From contig NZ_CP110008.1 in NCBI RefSeq assembly GCF_025947285.1, positions 1,937,001 through 2,001,000 on the forward strand: DNA of 64,000 nucleotides, given 5' to 3'. Under the pieces are notes generated by a model that worked only from the letters and a program-made list of their open reading frames with translations, was not told the DNA's origin and did no database searches. Shown one piece after another: positions 7,864 through 15,662 of the stretch (the first letter of the stretch is position 1; every line of letters begins with the position of its first letter). The position numbers and the translations under genes are program-made. The DNA is from Flavobacterium sp. N2820. Lineage in GTDB: Bacteria > Bacteroidota > Bacteroidia > Flavobacteriales > Flavobacteriaceae.

Positions 7864-8754
7864 CTAATTTTTCACAAATTTAGCCGTACCTTTTCCTTCA
7901 TTTGTTTCAATCGAAATGAAATAAACTCCAGAAGATAAATCTGAAACATCAATAGAATTAATTGCTGTAGAACTTGAAGAGACTACTCTTCCGTTTAAAT
8001 CCGTAATCGATAAATTATTGATAGTCATTTCGTTTTTAACAGAAATATTTAATACATTATTTACTGGATTAGGATAAAATGAAAAATTATTTTTGAAAAA
8101 AGAATCAGAACTTAAAGGTCTATCAACTGAAAAAGTATCCAGTCCTATAATATTCGAATTAGCACCACTTGGTCCTCCATTTGTAACAAAATATCTGAAT
8201 CCAACTTTACAAGGCACAACCCCTGTTAAACCACTAACAGTGTAAGAATATTGTGTCCAAGTAAATGGATAACCTGAAGTAGTTAAAGTTGGGTTTATAG
8301 AAACCGCCAATGTCGTAAAAGCCCCAACGCTAGCATCACCTACTGGATTTCCAGACGCTGCAACATCAGTAGAATTTAATCTCATCTCTAATCTATCAGG
8401 ATAAATTGTTCCTGTACCTGTTCCTCCTGCACGAGAATAAAAAGTAATTACATCCCCATTTTGAAGGCTAATTGTAGGTGTAATTAACCAATTACTAATT
8501 GTTCCAGCCCCTGTTGTGCTATTAAAATTACACAATGTAAATGAAGTAGTACCTCCTGCTTGGCCCCCTGTAGTAAATGCAGTTCCCCCACCTTGTGCCC
8601 AAGTTGAAGCTCCTAATGGAAGACTTTGATTAGTAGTTGTCCAACCTAATCCTGCTAAATTAGCAAACGTATCAAAACCTTCACTAATTAAATTTTGTGC
8701 TTGAAATGTTAGTGACACTAACAAAAAGCTTAAAGAAAGTAATTTTTTAATCAT
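7864..8754 (-). CDS. T9SS-secreted protein with adhesin-like (choice-of-anchor J) domain
   Basis: This 296-residue protein has an N-terminal signal peptide (MIKKLLSLSFLLVSLTFQAQ). Residues of about 22-205 form one domain resembling the cleaved-adhesin/choice-of-anchor J family: SEGFDTFANLAGLGWTTTN, the NWLITPTISL stretch and VGFRYFVTNGG. From about residue 222 a type A T9SS sorting domain begins with FYPNPVNNVLNI, followed by ITDLNGRV and SSGVYFISIET. It should be exported, have this tail removed, and be released or anchored on the cell surface. The ligand is unknown. It is a single-gene unit, divergent from metK and not related in function to its neighbours. Confidence 0.85.
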   Translation of the reverse strand: MIKKLLSLSFLLVSLTFQAQNLISEGFDTFANLAGLGWTTTNQSLPLGASTWAQGGGTAFTTGGQAGGTTSFTLCNFNSTTGAGTISNWLITPTISLQNGDVITFYSRAGGTGTGTIYPDRLEMRLNSTDVAASGNPVGDASVGAFTTLAVSINPTLTTSGYPFTWTQYSYTVSGLTGVVPCKVGFRYFVTNGGPSGANSNIIGLDTFSVDRPLSSDSFFKNNFSFYPNPVNNVLNISVKNEMTINNLSITDLNGRVVSSSSTAINSIDVSDLSSGVYFISIETNEGKGTAKFVKN

Positions 8755-8876
8755 ATCTATGTTTTTTTTAGTTTAACCTTAAATTTATGAATAACAAACA
8801 ATTAAAAAACAAATTCCCGATAAAACATACAATAATTCCGACGAAAGCACAATATTAAAAAAAAAGCGAACAACTA

Positions 8877-8906
8877 TTTGGAATTCAATTTCATTTCATA
8901 CATTTG
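8877..8906 (+). promoter_or_regulatory. Promoter of metK
   Basis: TTTG (8877-8880), 18 nt, then TACATTTG (8899-8906) matches the Bacteroidota sigma-ABfr consensus in both boxes and spacing. Transcription would start a few bases before the SAM-II-like element at 8921. Confidence 0.75.
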
Positions 8907-8920
8907 CAAACGAAAACAAA

Positions 8921-8972
8921 GAGGAAAAATTTGAACTGATTGCAACCTCATTAAAAAAATGCTAAAGCAGTA
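8921..8972 (+). promoter_or_regulatory. SAM-II-like riboswitch upstream of metK
   Basis: GAGG (8921-8924) pairs with CCTC (8946-8949) to form P1. The loop carries AATTTgAACTGATTGCA, and loop ACTG (8935-8938) can pair with CAGT (8968-8971) downstream, giving an H-type pseudoknot. The conserved GCTAAA of SAM-II lies at 8961-8966 in the expected place. This order (P1, AUUU..AAC..AUUGCA loop, A-rich linker, GCUAAA, pseudoknot strand) matches my memory of SAM-II RNAs. Downstream, TTGCAATC (8993-9000) is complementary to GATTGCAA (8938-8945) within the aptamer and is followed by eight T; its role is unclear. The metK context supports the call. Confidence 0.75.
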
Positions 8973-9035
8973 TTCCCTACTCCTTTACGTAATTGCAATC
9001 TTTTTTTTCTCGCTTAATTTATAATAATTTTAATT

Positions 9036-10286
9036 ATGGCTTATTTATTTACGTCAGAATCAGTGAGTGAAGGACATCCTGACAAAGTTGCAGATCAAAT
9101 TTCAGACGCATTAATTGATAACTTTTTAGCATTTGACCCTGAGTCAAAAGTAGCTTGTGAAACATTAGTTACAACAGGACAGGTGATTTTAGCTGGAGAA
9201 GTAAAATCTAATACTTATTTAGATGTACAAACAATTGCAAGAGATGTAATCAAAAAGATTGGTTACACAAAAAGCGAATATATGTTTGAAGCAAATTCAT
9301 GTGGTGTTTTATCAGCTATTCATGAGCAATCTGCTGACATCAATCAAGGAGTTGACAGAGCAAGTAAAGAAGAGCAAGGTGCTGGTGACCAAGGAATGAT
9401 GTTTGGCTACGCTACAAATGAAACTGCTGAATTCATGCCGTTAGCATTAAAATTATCTCATCAATTATTACAAGATTTAGCTGATTTAAGAAGAGAAAAC
9501 AACGAAATCACCTACTTACGTCCAGACGCAAAATCACAAGTTACTTTAGAATATTCTGATGACAACAAACCGGTTCGTATTGATGCTATTGTGGTTTCTA
9601 CACAACATGATGATTTTGCTGACGAACCAACAATGTTAGCAAAAATTAAAAAAGATATTATCGAAATTTTGATTCCGAGAGTGATTGCTAAAAATCCGCA
9701 ATATGCTCATTTATTTAACGATGCCATTAAATACCACATTAACCCAACAGGAAAATTCGTTATTGGAGGACCTCACGGCGATACTGGTTTAACAGGAAGA
9801 AAAATTATTGTAGATACTTATGGAGGAAAAGGAGCGCATGGTGGTGGTGCATTCTCAGGAAAAGATCCATCTAAAGTAGACCGCTCAGCTGCATATGCTA
9901 CACGTCATATTGCTAAAAACTTAGTTGCTGCTGGTGTAGCTGACGAAATTTTAGTACAAGTTTCTTATGCAATTGGAGTTGCTGAGCCAACATCAATCAA
10001 CGTAAACACTTATGGAACTGCAAAAGTGAACTTAACCGACGGAGAAATCAGTAAAGTAGTAGAAAGCATTTTTGATATGCGTCCGTACTTTATTGAACAA
10101 CGTTTAAAGCTTAGAAATCCAATCTACAGCGAAACTGCAGCATACGGACACATGGGAAGAACTCCAGAAACCGTAACCAAAACATTTTCTGCTCCAGGTG
10201 GTTTAACAAAAACTGTTTCTGTTGAATTGTTTACTTGGGAAAAATTAGATTTTGTTGACAAAGTAAAAGCTGCTTTTAAGATTTAA
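9036..10286 (+). CDS. metK: S-adenosylmethionine synthetase
   Basis: This 416-residue enzyme makes SAM from methionine and ATP. Signatures seen are the N-terminal [20 protein letters not shown], the [12 protein letters not shown] nucleotide loop, and the glycine-rich [18 protein letters not shown] near residue 270. It is somewhat longer than the E. coli enzyme (384), consistent with Bacteroidota MetK having an insertion around residues 165-210. It stands alone on the plus strand behind a good promoter and a SAM-II-like leader, so it is likely repressed by its own product. It ends before a shared terminator. Confidence 0.98.
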   Translation: MAYLFTSESVSEGHPDKVADQISDALIDNFLAFDPESKVACETLVTTGQVILAGEVKSNTYLDVQTIARDVIKKIGYTKSEYMFEANSCGVLSAIHEQSADINQGVDRASKEEQGAGDQGMMFGYATNETAEFMPLALKLSHQLLQDLADLRRENNEITYLRPDAKSQVTLEYSDDNKPVRIDAIVVSTQHDDFADEPTMLAKIKKDIIEILIPRVIAKNPQYAHLFNDAIKYHINPTGKFVIGGPHGDTGLTGRKIIVDTYGGKGAHGGGAFSGKDPSKVDRSAAYATRHIAKNLVAAGVADEILVQVSYAIGVAEPTSINVNTYGTAKVNLTDGEISKVVESIFDMRPYFIEQRLKLRNPIYSETAAYGHMGRTPETVTKTFSAPGGLTKTVSVELFTWEKLDFVDKVKAAFKI

Positions 10287-10306
10287 TTATCATTACATTA
10301 TAAAAC

Positions 10307-10339
10307 AAAAAAGCCTGACTTAAACAGTCAGGCTTTTTT
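10307..10339. terminator. Bidirectional terminator between metK and the outer-membrane gene
   Basis: AAAAGCCTGACT-taaac-AGTCAGGCTTTT is a perfect stem flanked by A on the left and T on the right, so it can end transcription from both convergent genes. Confidence 0.9.
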
Positions 10340-10355
10340 ATTACAAATCAAGTCT

Positions 10356-13088
10356 CTATAAATTATACTTCAAACTTAAAATTAAAAATCTAGGTTGCAC
10401 TCGATAACTTGAAAAATTACTAGTTCCTCCCAATTGACTAAAACTATTAGTATCTAACGATTTTGTATCTAATAAATTTGTTCCTGATAATTTCCATTCC
10501 CATTTACTGTCTTTTTTCTGATAAATTAAACTTGCCGTTAAGAAATCATACTCACTATCAATGGTTTTAGATTTGTTGTAATTGTGATAAAAATTATACT
10601 CAGAAGTAAACGAAAAAGCATCTAAGAAATAATACTCTAAGGTTAACGAAGGACTATCTGTATAAATTACATCAGAAAAATTGTCGCTAATAGAATAATT
10701 ATAGGATAAACCCAGATTTGGAATTGTTTTATAATTCGTCGAAAAACCAATAGTATAACTTTGATTAAACGATTCTGTAGTTTGAATTTCTGTTGGATTA
10801 TTATTTGGATCCGTATCAGAATCTGGATAAACACGAATGTTGTTAAACTTATTCCAATTCAAACTTGCTCTTATATTTGCTTTGTAATATTTTGCGAATG
10901 AACGACCATAATTTCCACTACCTGACAACGATTCATCTGCAAAAGAAGAATTAATATTAACTGCAGAAGAAACTTGGTTAACTCCTGTCAATAATGATTT
11001 ATTCTTAATTGCATCCACTTGTTTGGAATATGAAATGTTTGCAAAAATATTCTCAAAATTAAACATGTTATACTTAAAATAACGCAAAGAATGCACTTGC
11101 GAAGTAGAATTTTCTAAGAATCTATTACCACTAAATAAACTGTTATAATTAGAAAACACATAGCCTTGAGCTAATCTATTTATATCAGTAAAATTATTTG
11201 ATAATGAATAATTATAGGTTAATGTTTCCGATTTTTTAATTTGCCAAAGCGCATAAACATCTGGTAAAATCCTATTAAACGATTGCTTGTTTGAAGTTCC
11301 TAATTGCTCGTCATTCATATTGTATTGATGCACACTGAATCCAGGGTTGAAAGTGAATTTTCCTAACAAAAACTTATAATGAACCCCAAGAAAAACATCA
11401 TTAAACGAATAATTTACATCGTTTGAATTTTCTACAGCTGACAAATTATTTTGCGAACCATCATCTAATATTTGAAAAATCGAAGAATTGAAATTTTGAT
11501 ATGAATAGGTGTTTCCTAAAGTCAAGTTAATGTTACTTTTTGGTGTAACCATATAATAATAATCAAATTTTGAGTCTAATTTATTGGTTTTCACAAAACG
11601 ACTTTGGTTAACATCATCTCTTAACTGCGTTCCATTATATCCAGACAAAACAAAAGGTTGCGTTTCTAAATTGGCATTATAAAAAGGGTCTTCTTCTTGA
11701 AATAAATGTTGAAATTCTGCCGCAAAAACATGTTTGTCATTTAATGTATAATAGTAATTCAAGTTTTGGTTTAACGAAAAAGGATTTTGTTTTTTATTCG
11801 TATAAATATCCGAAAGCAAATTAGAAAACACACTTGAATTCTCTTTTTGGTCAGAAAATTTTACCAAAGCATCATAATCAAAATGCATTTTTTCGGAAGG
11901 TACATAACTTGAACTTAATTTCAACAACGCTTGCTTACTGTCCTGACGGGTAAAATCTTGACGTGTTTCTGTGATCGTTTGCGAAGTGCCATCTGGCAAA
12001 TTGTCGATACGATTAGAAATGTTTGTAGTTTCAATCTCCGTTTTGTTTCCCAATAAAATTCCAAAACCACTTAATGTCCATGCTTTAGTAGGATTAAAAC
12101 TAAAATTTGCAGCTCCAAAAGTAGACTCAATATTTGCGGCTTGATTATTACGAAGTCCTAATATACCCAAATCATTTGAAGTTACATTAAACGAAGAACC
12201 ACCTTTGCGCATCATGTTTTTAAATCCGCCCGTGAACTTAAAATAATCTTGTGCTGTTAATGGTAACTCGCCAATATTGTTTTTATTTCCAATAATGTTT
12301 AAACTGTATTTTGGATTGTAATAAAACAATTTTGGATTGATGATATAGCGTTCTTCTTCATGTCCAACACCAATTCCTGCGGTCATGTCTCCAAACCAAA
12401 AATTCTTTTTACCTTCTTTTAATTTAATATTCAAAGCAATACTTTCTTCGTTGTTTTCCAATCCTTTAAGATTAGAAACTTCGTTGTAATTTCGTAAAAC
12501 TTGGATTTTATCTAATGCATCCGCTGGAATATTTTTAGTAGCTAATTTGGTGTCGCCATCAAAAAAATCTTTTCCTTCGACCATTACTTTTTGCACTTTT
12601 TTCCCTTCAATTTCAATTTCACCATCTTTATTTACTTCAACACCAGGCAATTTTTTTAGTACATCTTCTAATTTTCGTTCGGTTCCATTCGTAAATGAAT
12701 CTGAATTATAAATTATGGTATCGCCCGAAATGGTTACAGGCATTTCATGTACTACTTCGACATCATTTAACACTGTCCCTTCTTTTAAAGTAATCGGGAA
12801 ATTCATATTTGAAGCTGTCGTATTTACTGTTTTTTCAAAAGATTGGAAACCAATATAACTTGCTTTAATGGTATATGCCGTATTCGCTTTTAAATTCAAT
12901 ATAAATTTTCCAGCTTCGTTGGTGATTGCATAAGCATCCATTGCTTTTGTTTGCTGATTTATCGCCATAATATTAGCCATATCTAAACCAACACCTGTAG
13001 TATCTTTAACAGTACCTTCAAAACGGATATTTTGAGAAAAGGCACTTGTAGAAAGTGCCATTAAAAGTAATAATATTATTTTTTTCAT
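10356..13088 (-). CDS. Outer-membrane beta-barrel protein with carboxypeptidase-like regulatory domain (TonB-receptor-like)
   Basis: This 910-residue protein has a signal peptide (first 18 residues, ending SAFSQ), an Ig-like carboxypeptidase-regulatory domain at about 22-108 (FEGTVKDTTGVGLDMANI, IGFQSFEKTV), a plug-like region (LEDVLKKLPGVEVNKDGEIE, VMVEGKDFF) and a long barrel rich in alternating aromatic strands. This order matches the outer-membrane protein family often found beside GLPGLI proteins. It lies 15 nt after the GLPGLI gene and is surely cotranscribed. The cargo is unknown; peptide or signal export/import roles have been suggested for such pairs but cannot be read from sequence. 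Confidence 0.85.
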   Translation of the reverse strand: MKKIILLLLMALSTSAFSQNIRFEGTVKDTTGVGLDMANIMAINQQTKAMDAYAITNEAGKFILNLKANTAYTIKASYIGFQSFEKTVNTTASNMNFPITLKEGTVLNDVEVVHEMPVTISGDTIIYNSDSFTNGTERKLEDVLKKLPGVEVNKDGEIEIEGKKVQKVMVEGKDFFDGDTKLATKNIPADALDKIQVLRNYNEVSNLKGLENNEESIALNIKLKEGKKNFWFGDMTAGIGVGHEEERYIINPKLFYYNPKYSLNIIGNKNNIGELPLTAQDYFKFTGGFKNMMRKGGSSFNVTSNDLGILGLRNNQAANIESTFGAANFSFNPTKAWTLSGFGILLGNKTEIETTNISNRIDNLPDGTSQTITETRQDFTRQDSKQALLKLSSSYVPSEKMHFDYDALVKFSDQKENSSVFSNLLSDIYTNKKQNPFSLNQNLNYYYTLNDKHVFAAEFQHLFQEEDPFYNANLETQPFVLSGYNGTQLRDDVNQSRFVKTNKLDSKFDYYYMVTPKSNINLTLGNTYSYQNFNSSIFQILDDGSQNNLSAVENSNDVNYSFNDVFLGVHYKFLLGKFTFNPGFSVHQYNMNDEQLGTSNKQSFNRILPDVYALWQIKKSETLTYNYSLSNNFTDINRLAQGYVFSNYNSLFSGNRFLENSTSQVHSLRYFKYNMFNFENIFANISYSKQVDAIKNKSLLTGVNQVSSAVNINSSFADESLSGSGNYGRSFAKYYKANIRASLNWNKFNNIRVYPDSDTDPNNNPTEIQTTESFNQSYTIGFSTNYKTIPNLGLSYNYSISDNFSDVIYTDSPSLTLEYYFLDAFSFTSEYNFYHNYNKSKTIDSEYDFLTASLIYQKKDSKWEWKLSGTNLLDTKSLDTNSFSQLGGTSNFSSYRVQPRFLILSLKYNL

Positions 13089-13103
13089 ATTGTATTGTAA
13101 AGA

Positions 13104-14006
13104 TTATCTACTCATTCTAAATCCACCACGTTGTTGACCTCCGGGCCCAGAATTCATCTCTTGCATTTCCTCCATTTTTTTCTTTACAATATCGTTGTAT
13201 TCTGTTTGAGTAACTTCTTTTCCTTTAGTTACGGGTTTAATTTCAACTTTATCTTTAGTATTCATAACAATTTTTGTACACAACATAACCGTTTTTCCAT
13301 CATTAACTTCTAAAATTAACCCAGGTAAACCCCAATAATTTTCCGGCCCTTGATTTACAGGGATTTCTGGACAATACCATGCAGTAATGGTATTTTCTTT
13401 TGGCATTTCCCAGTCTTCGGTAAAATTGGTTTTATTTGCTTTGGTAGTATCTTTTACGGTTTCTGTTTTAGCTTCAGTTTCTTTTTTATCGCGATTTCTA
13501 AATCTAAAATTTCTAAAATCTGATTCATTTACTTTTACAACTGCAGTAGCTTTAAAACAAGTATAATTCCCAATTTGCTTTGATTCCCCTTCCATTTTCC
13601 AATCGTATTTTGGCAACGAATCTTTAATTAAAAATTCTTTTCCAAAAAATTCTCTATCTACAATAAATTGTTTGTCTTTTACATTTTTATAATGTGTTCC
13701 ACCACCGCCCATCATCGAGGCCATCATTCTTCTTCCGCCTTGTTCTCCTGGTGCATCTAATTTTTCTTCTTCTTTATAAATAGAAGCTGATTTATCAAAA
13801 TTTAAAATAAAAGTTTTTTCAAACATTTTTTTCATTCGCTCTTCAATTTGCTTTTGCATTTCGGGTGTAATTTCTTTATTCCCACTAATTCCTTTTGCAA
13901 ATTCAGCTGTACTTGTTTTAGATTCATAAACTGCCATTCCTTGAAAATTCTGAGCTTGTACAAACCCAGCTATCATTAATATTGAAGCAATAATTATTTT
14001 TTTCAT
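13104..14006 (-). CDS. GLPGLI family protein
   Basis: This 300-residue protein begins with a signal peptide (MKKIIIASILMIAGFVQAQ) and carries the name-giving motif as YWGLPGLILEVNDGK near residue 225. A preceding WYCPEIPVNQGPENY is also typical of the family. It is probably periplasmic. Two low-complexity features stand out: a Gly/Met-rich GGRRMMASMMGGGG near residue 90 and a Gln/Gly/Arg-rich C-terminus. The function of the family is unknown. It heads a two-gene operon with the barrel protein downstream. Confidence 0.9.
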   Translation of the reverse strand: MKKIIIASILMIAGFVQAQNFQGMAVYESKTSTAEFAKGISGNKEITPEMQKQIEERMKKMFEKTFILNFDKSASIYKEEEKLDAPGEQGGRRMMASMMGGGGTHYKNVKDKQFIVDREFFGKEFLIKDSLPKYDWKMEGESKQIGNYTCFKATAVVKVNESDFRNFRFRNRDKKETEAKTETVKDTTKANKTNFTEDWEMPKENTITAWYCPEIPVNQGPENYWGLPGLILEVNDGKTVMLCTKIVMNTKDKVEIKPVTKGKEVTQTEYNDIVKKKMEEMQEMNSGPGGQQRGGFRMSR

Positions 14007-14127
14007 TGTTTTTGAATAGATTAGATATTGTTTAGACTTTCAAAAGTGCAATTTGTTACACAATTTATCTACTAATATTCTGTTAAAGTAGTATATTAGA
14101 CCTTTAAAATTCAAATAAGTTTAAAGA

Positions 14128-14925
14128 ATGTTTCAAAAAAAATGTTTTCTGTTTTTTTTATTTTTCTTGATGTGTGAAATTACTTTTTCGCAAGAAAGCG
14201 TATATGCTGAAAAAATAGACAATACGACATTGTTAACAGAAACTTTTTTAGGATTTGATAACCAACAAAATCTGTATTCAATAAAAGACAATGTGTTATC
14301 TAAACAGCACGAACTTATCAATTATCAATATAAAAATGTGAGTTTAGGTAAAATTACTCGTGTAGATTTTCAAAATCCGTTGCAAATTGTAGTTTTTTAT
14401 AACGATTTCAATACTGCAATTTTACTAGACAATCAATTAAACGAAACCAAAAAAATTGATTTTAATTTACTTTCAGAAGCTGTAAATATTGATGCAATCG
14501 CTTTATCTTCGCAAAACCAGTTGTGGTTTTTTGATGCTATTTCGTCAAAAATTGGATTGTATAATTTAACTAACGATAGCTTTAAATGGATTTCAACTAC
14601 ATTAGAACATCCGATAAAACATTACCATTCGAATTACACCCATTTTTACTGGCTGAATGATAAAAACAAATTTCATTCCATATCTATTTATGGCACTATT
14701 GAAACATTTGATCGTTTTCCAGAATTTGATACCATTCAATTAATTAACAATGAAATTGCCTTGTATACAAATGACAATCAATTGCTATATTATGAAATCG
14801 CCAATAACAGAAGTACAAAAATTAAAATTGCTGAAAATTTCGTTACTAATTTTTTCTTTGCGGATGGAATTTTAGCTATTTTTACGCAAAATGAAATTAC
14901 TAATTATAAAATAATTTTACCATAA
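14128..14925 (+). CDS. Exported protein of unknown function upstream of deoxynucleoside kinase
   Basis: This 265-residue protein has a very hydrophobic, Phe-rich signal peptide (MFQKKCFLFFLFFLMCEITFSQ). The mature part is made of short repeated beta-strand units such as FLGFDNQQNLYSIKDN, LWFFDAISSKIGLYNL and FYWLNDKNKFHSISI, which suggests a small beta-propeller. I recognise no catalytic motif. Its stop codon overlaps the start of the kinase gene by one base (TAATG), so the two are translationally coupled, although an exported propeller and a cytosolic nucleoside kinase have no obvious link. Divergent from the GLPGLI operon. Confidence 0.75.
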   Translation: MFQKKCFLFFLFFLMCEITFSQESVYAEKIDNTTLLTETFLGFDNQQNLYSIKDNVLSKQHELINYQYKNVSLGKITRVDFQNPLQIVVFYNDFNTAILLDNQLNETKKIDFNLLSEAVNIDAIALSSQNQLWFFDAISSKIGLYNLTNDSFKWISTTLEHPIKHYHSNYTHFYWLNDKNKFHSISIYGTIETFDRFPEFDTIQLINNEIALYTNDNQLLYYEIANNRSTKIKIAENFVTNFFFADGILAIFTQNEITNYKIILP

Positions 14926-15539
14926 TGCACATAGCAGTCGCAGGAAACATCGGAGCAGGAAAAACAACATTAACGAAACTATTAGCCAAACATTTTAAAT
15001 GGGAACCGCACTTTGAAGATGTAGTTGACAATCCGTATTTAGATGATTTTTACCACCAAATGGAACGTTGGAGTTTTAATCTTCAAATTTACTTTTTGAA
15101 CAGTCGTTTTCGTCAAGTGTTGCAAATTCGCGAAAGTGGTAAAAACATTATTCAAGACCGTACAATTTATGAAGATGCTCATATTTTTGCACCCAATCTT
15201 CATGCTATGGGATTAATGGCAAATAGAGATTACAATAATTATACATCACTTTTTGAACTGATGGAAGGCTTAGTAGGTGCCCCAGATTTGTTGATTTATT
15301 TAAGAAGTTCAATTCCGAATTTAGTAAGTCAAATTCACAAAAGAGGAAGAGATTATGAAAACTCGATTTCAATTGATTATTTAAGTCGTTTGAACGAAAG
15401 ATACGAAGCTTGGATTCAAACCTACGACAAAGGTAAATTAGTAATTATTGATGTGGACAATATTGATTTTGTTAACAATCCAGAAGATTTAGGAAACATC
15501 ATCAACCGAATTGATGCCGAATTAAACGGATTATTTTAG
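14925..15539 (+). CDS. Deoxynucleoside kinase
   Basis: This 204-residue cytosolic enzyme phosphorylates deoxynucleosides for salvage. It begins directly with the P-loop (AVAGNIGAGKTTLTK), followed by the family motif IIQDRTIYEDAHIF near residue 80, where Asp/Arg contact the substrate, and a later lid-like region with KRGRDYENSI. Length and layout fit the dCK/dGK-type family rather than thymidine kinase type II. Substrate preference (deoxyadenosine/deoxyguanosine versus deoxycytidine) cannot be told. It begins within the stop codon of the preceding gene and is followed by a strong terminator. Confidence 0.93.
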   Translation: MHIAVAGNIGAGKTTLTKLLAKHFKWEPHFEDVVDNPYLDDFYHQMERWSFNLQIYFLNSRFRQVLQIRESGKNIIQDRTIYEDAHIFAPNLHAMGLMANRDYNNYTSLFELMEGLVGAPDLLIYLRSSIPNLVSQIHKRGRDYENSISIDYLSRLNERYEAWIQTYDKGKLVIIDVDNIDFVNNPEDLGNIINRIDAELNGLF

Positions 15540-15546
15540 AAATATC

Positions 15547-15574
15547 AAACGCCTCAATTGAGGCGTTTTTTTTA
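15547..15574 (+). terminator. Terminator after the deoxynucleoside kinase gene
   Basis: AAACGCCTCAATTGAGGCGTTT is a perfect palindromic stem followed by TTTTTATT, starting 8 nt after the stop codon. Confidence 0.92.
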
Positions 15575-15583
15575 TTATAAATT

Positions 15584-15651
15584 TGTCATTCTGAACTTAT
15601 TTCAGAATCTCAAAACGCAACTTTAGAAGCTGAAATAAGTTCAACTTGACA
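15584..15651. repeat. Imperfect inverted repeat of about 68 bp (REP/MITE-like)
   Basis: TGTCA-ttc-TGAACTTATTTCAG on the left is mirrored by CTGAAATAAGTTCA-act-TGACA on the right, with a 22-nt centre. A long hairpin with TGTCA ends between two convergent genes looks like the dispersed intergenic palindromes seen in Flavobacterium genomes. No other copy occurs in this window that I can see. Confidence 0.6.
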
Positions 15652-15662
15652 GAACTAATTTT

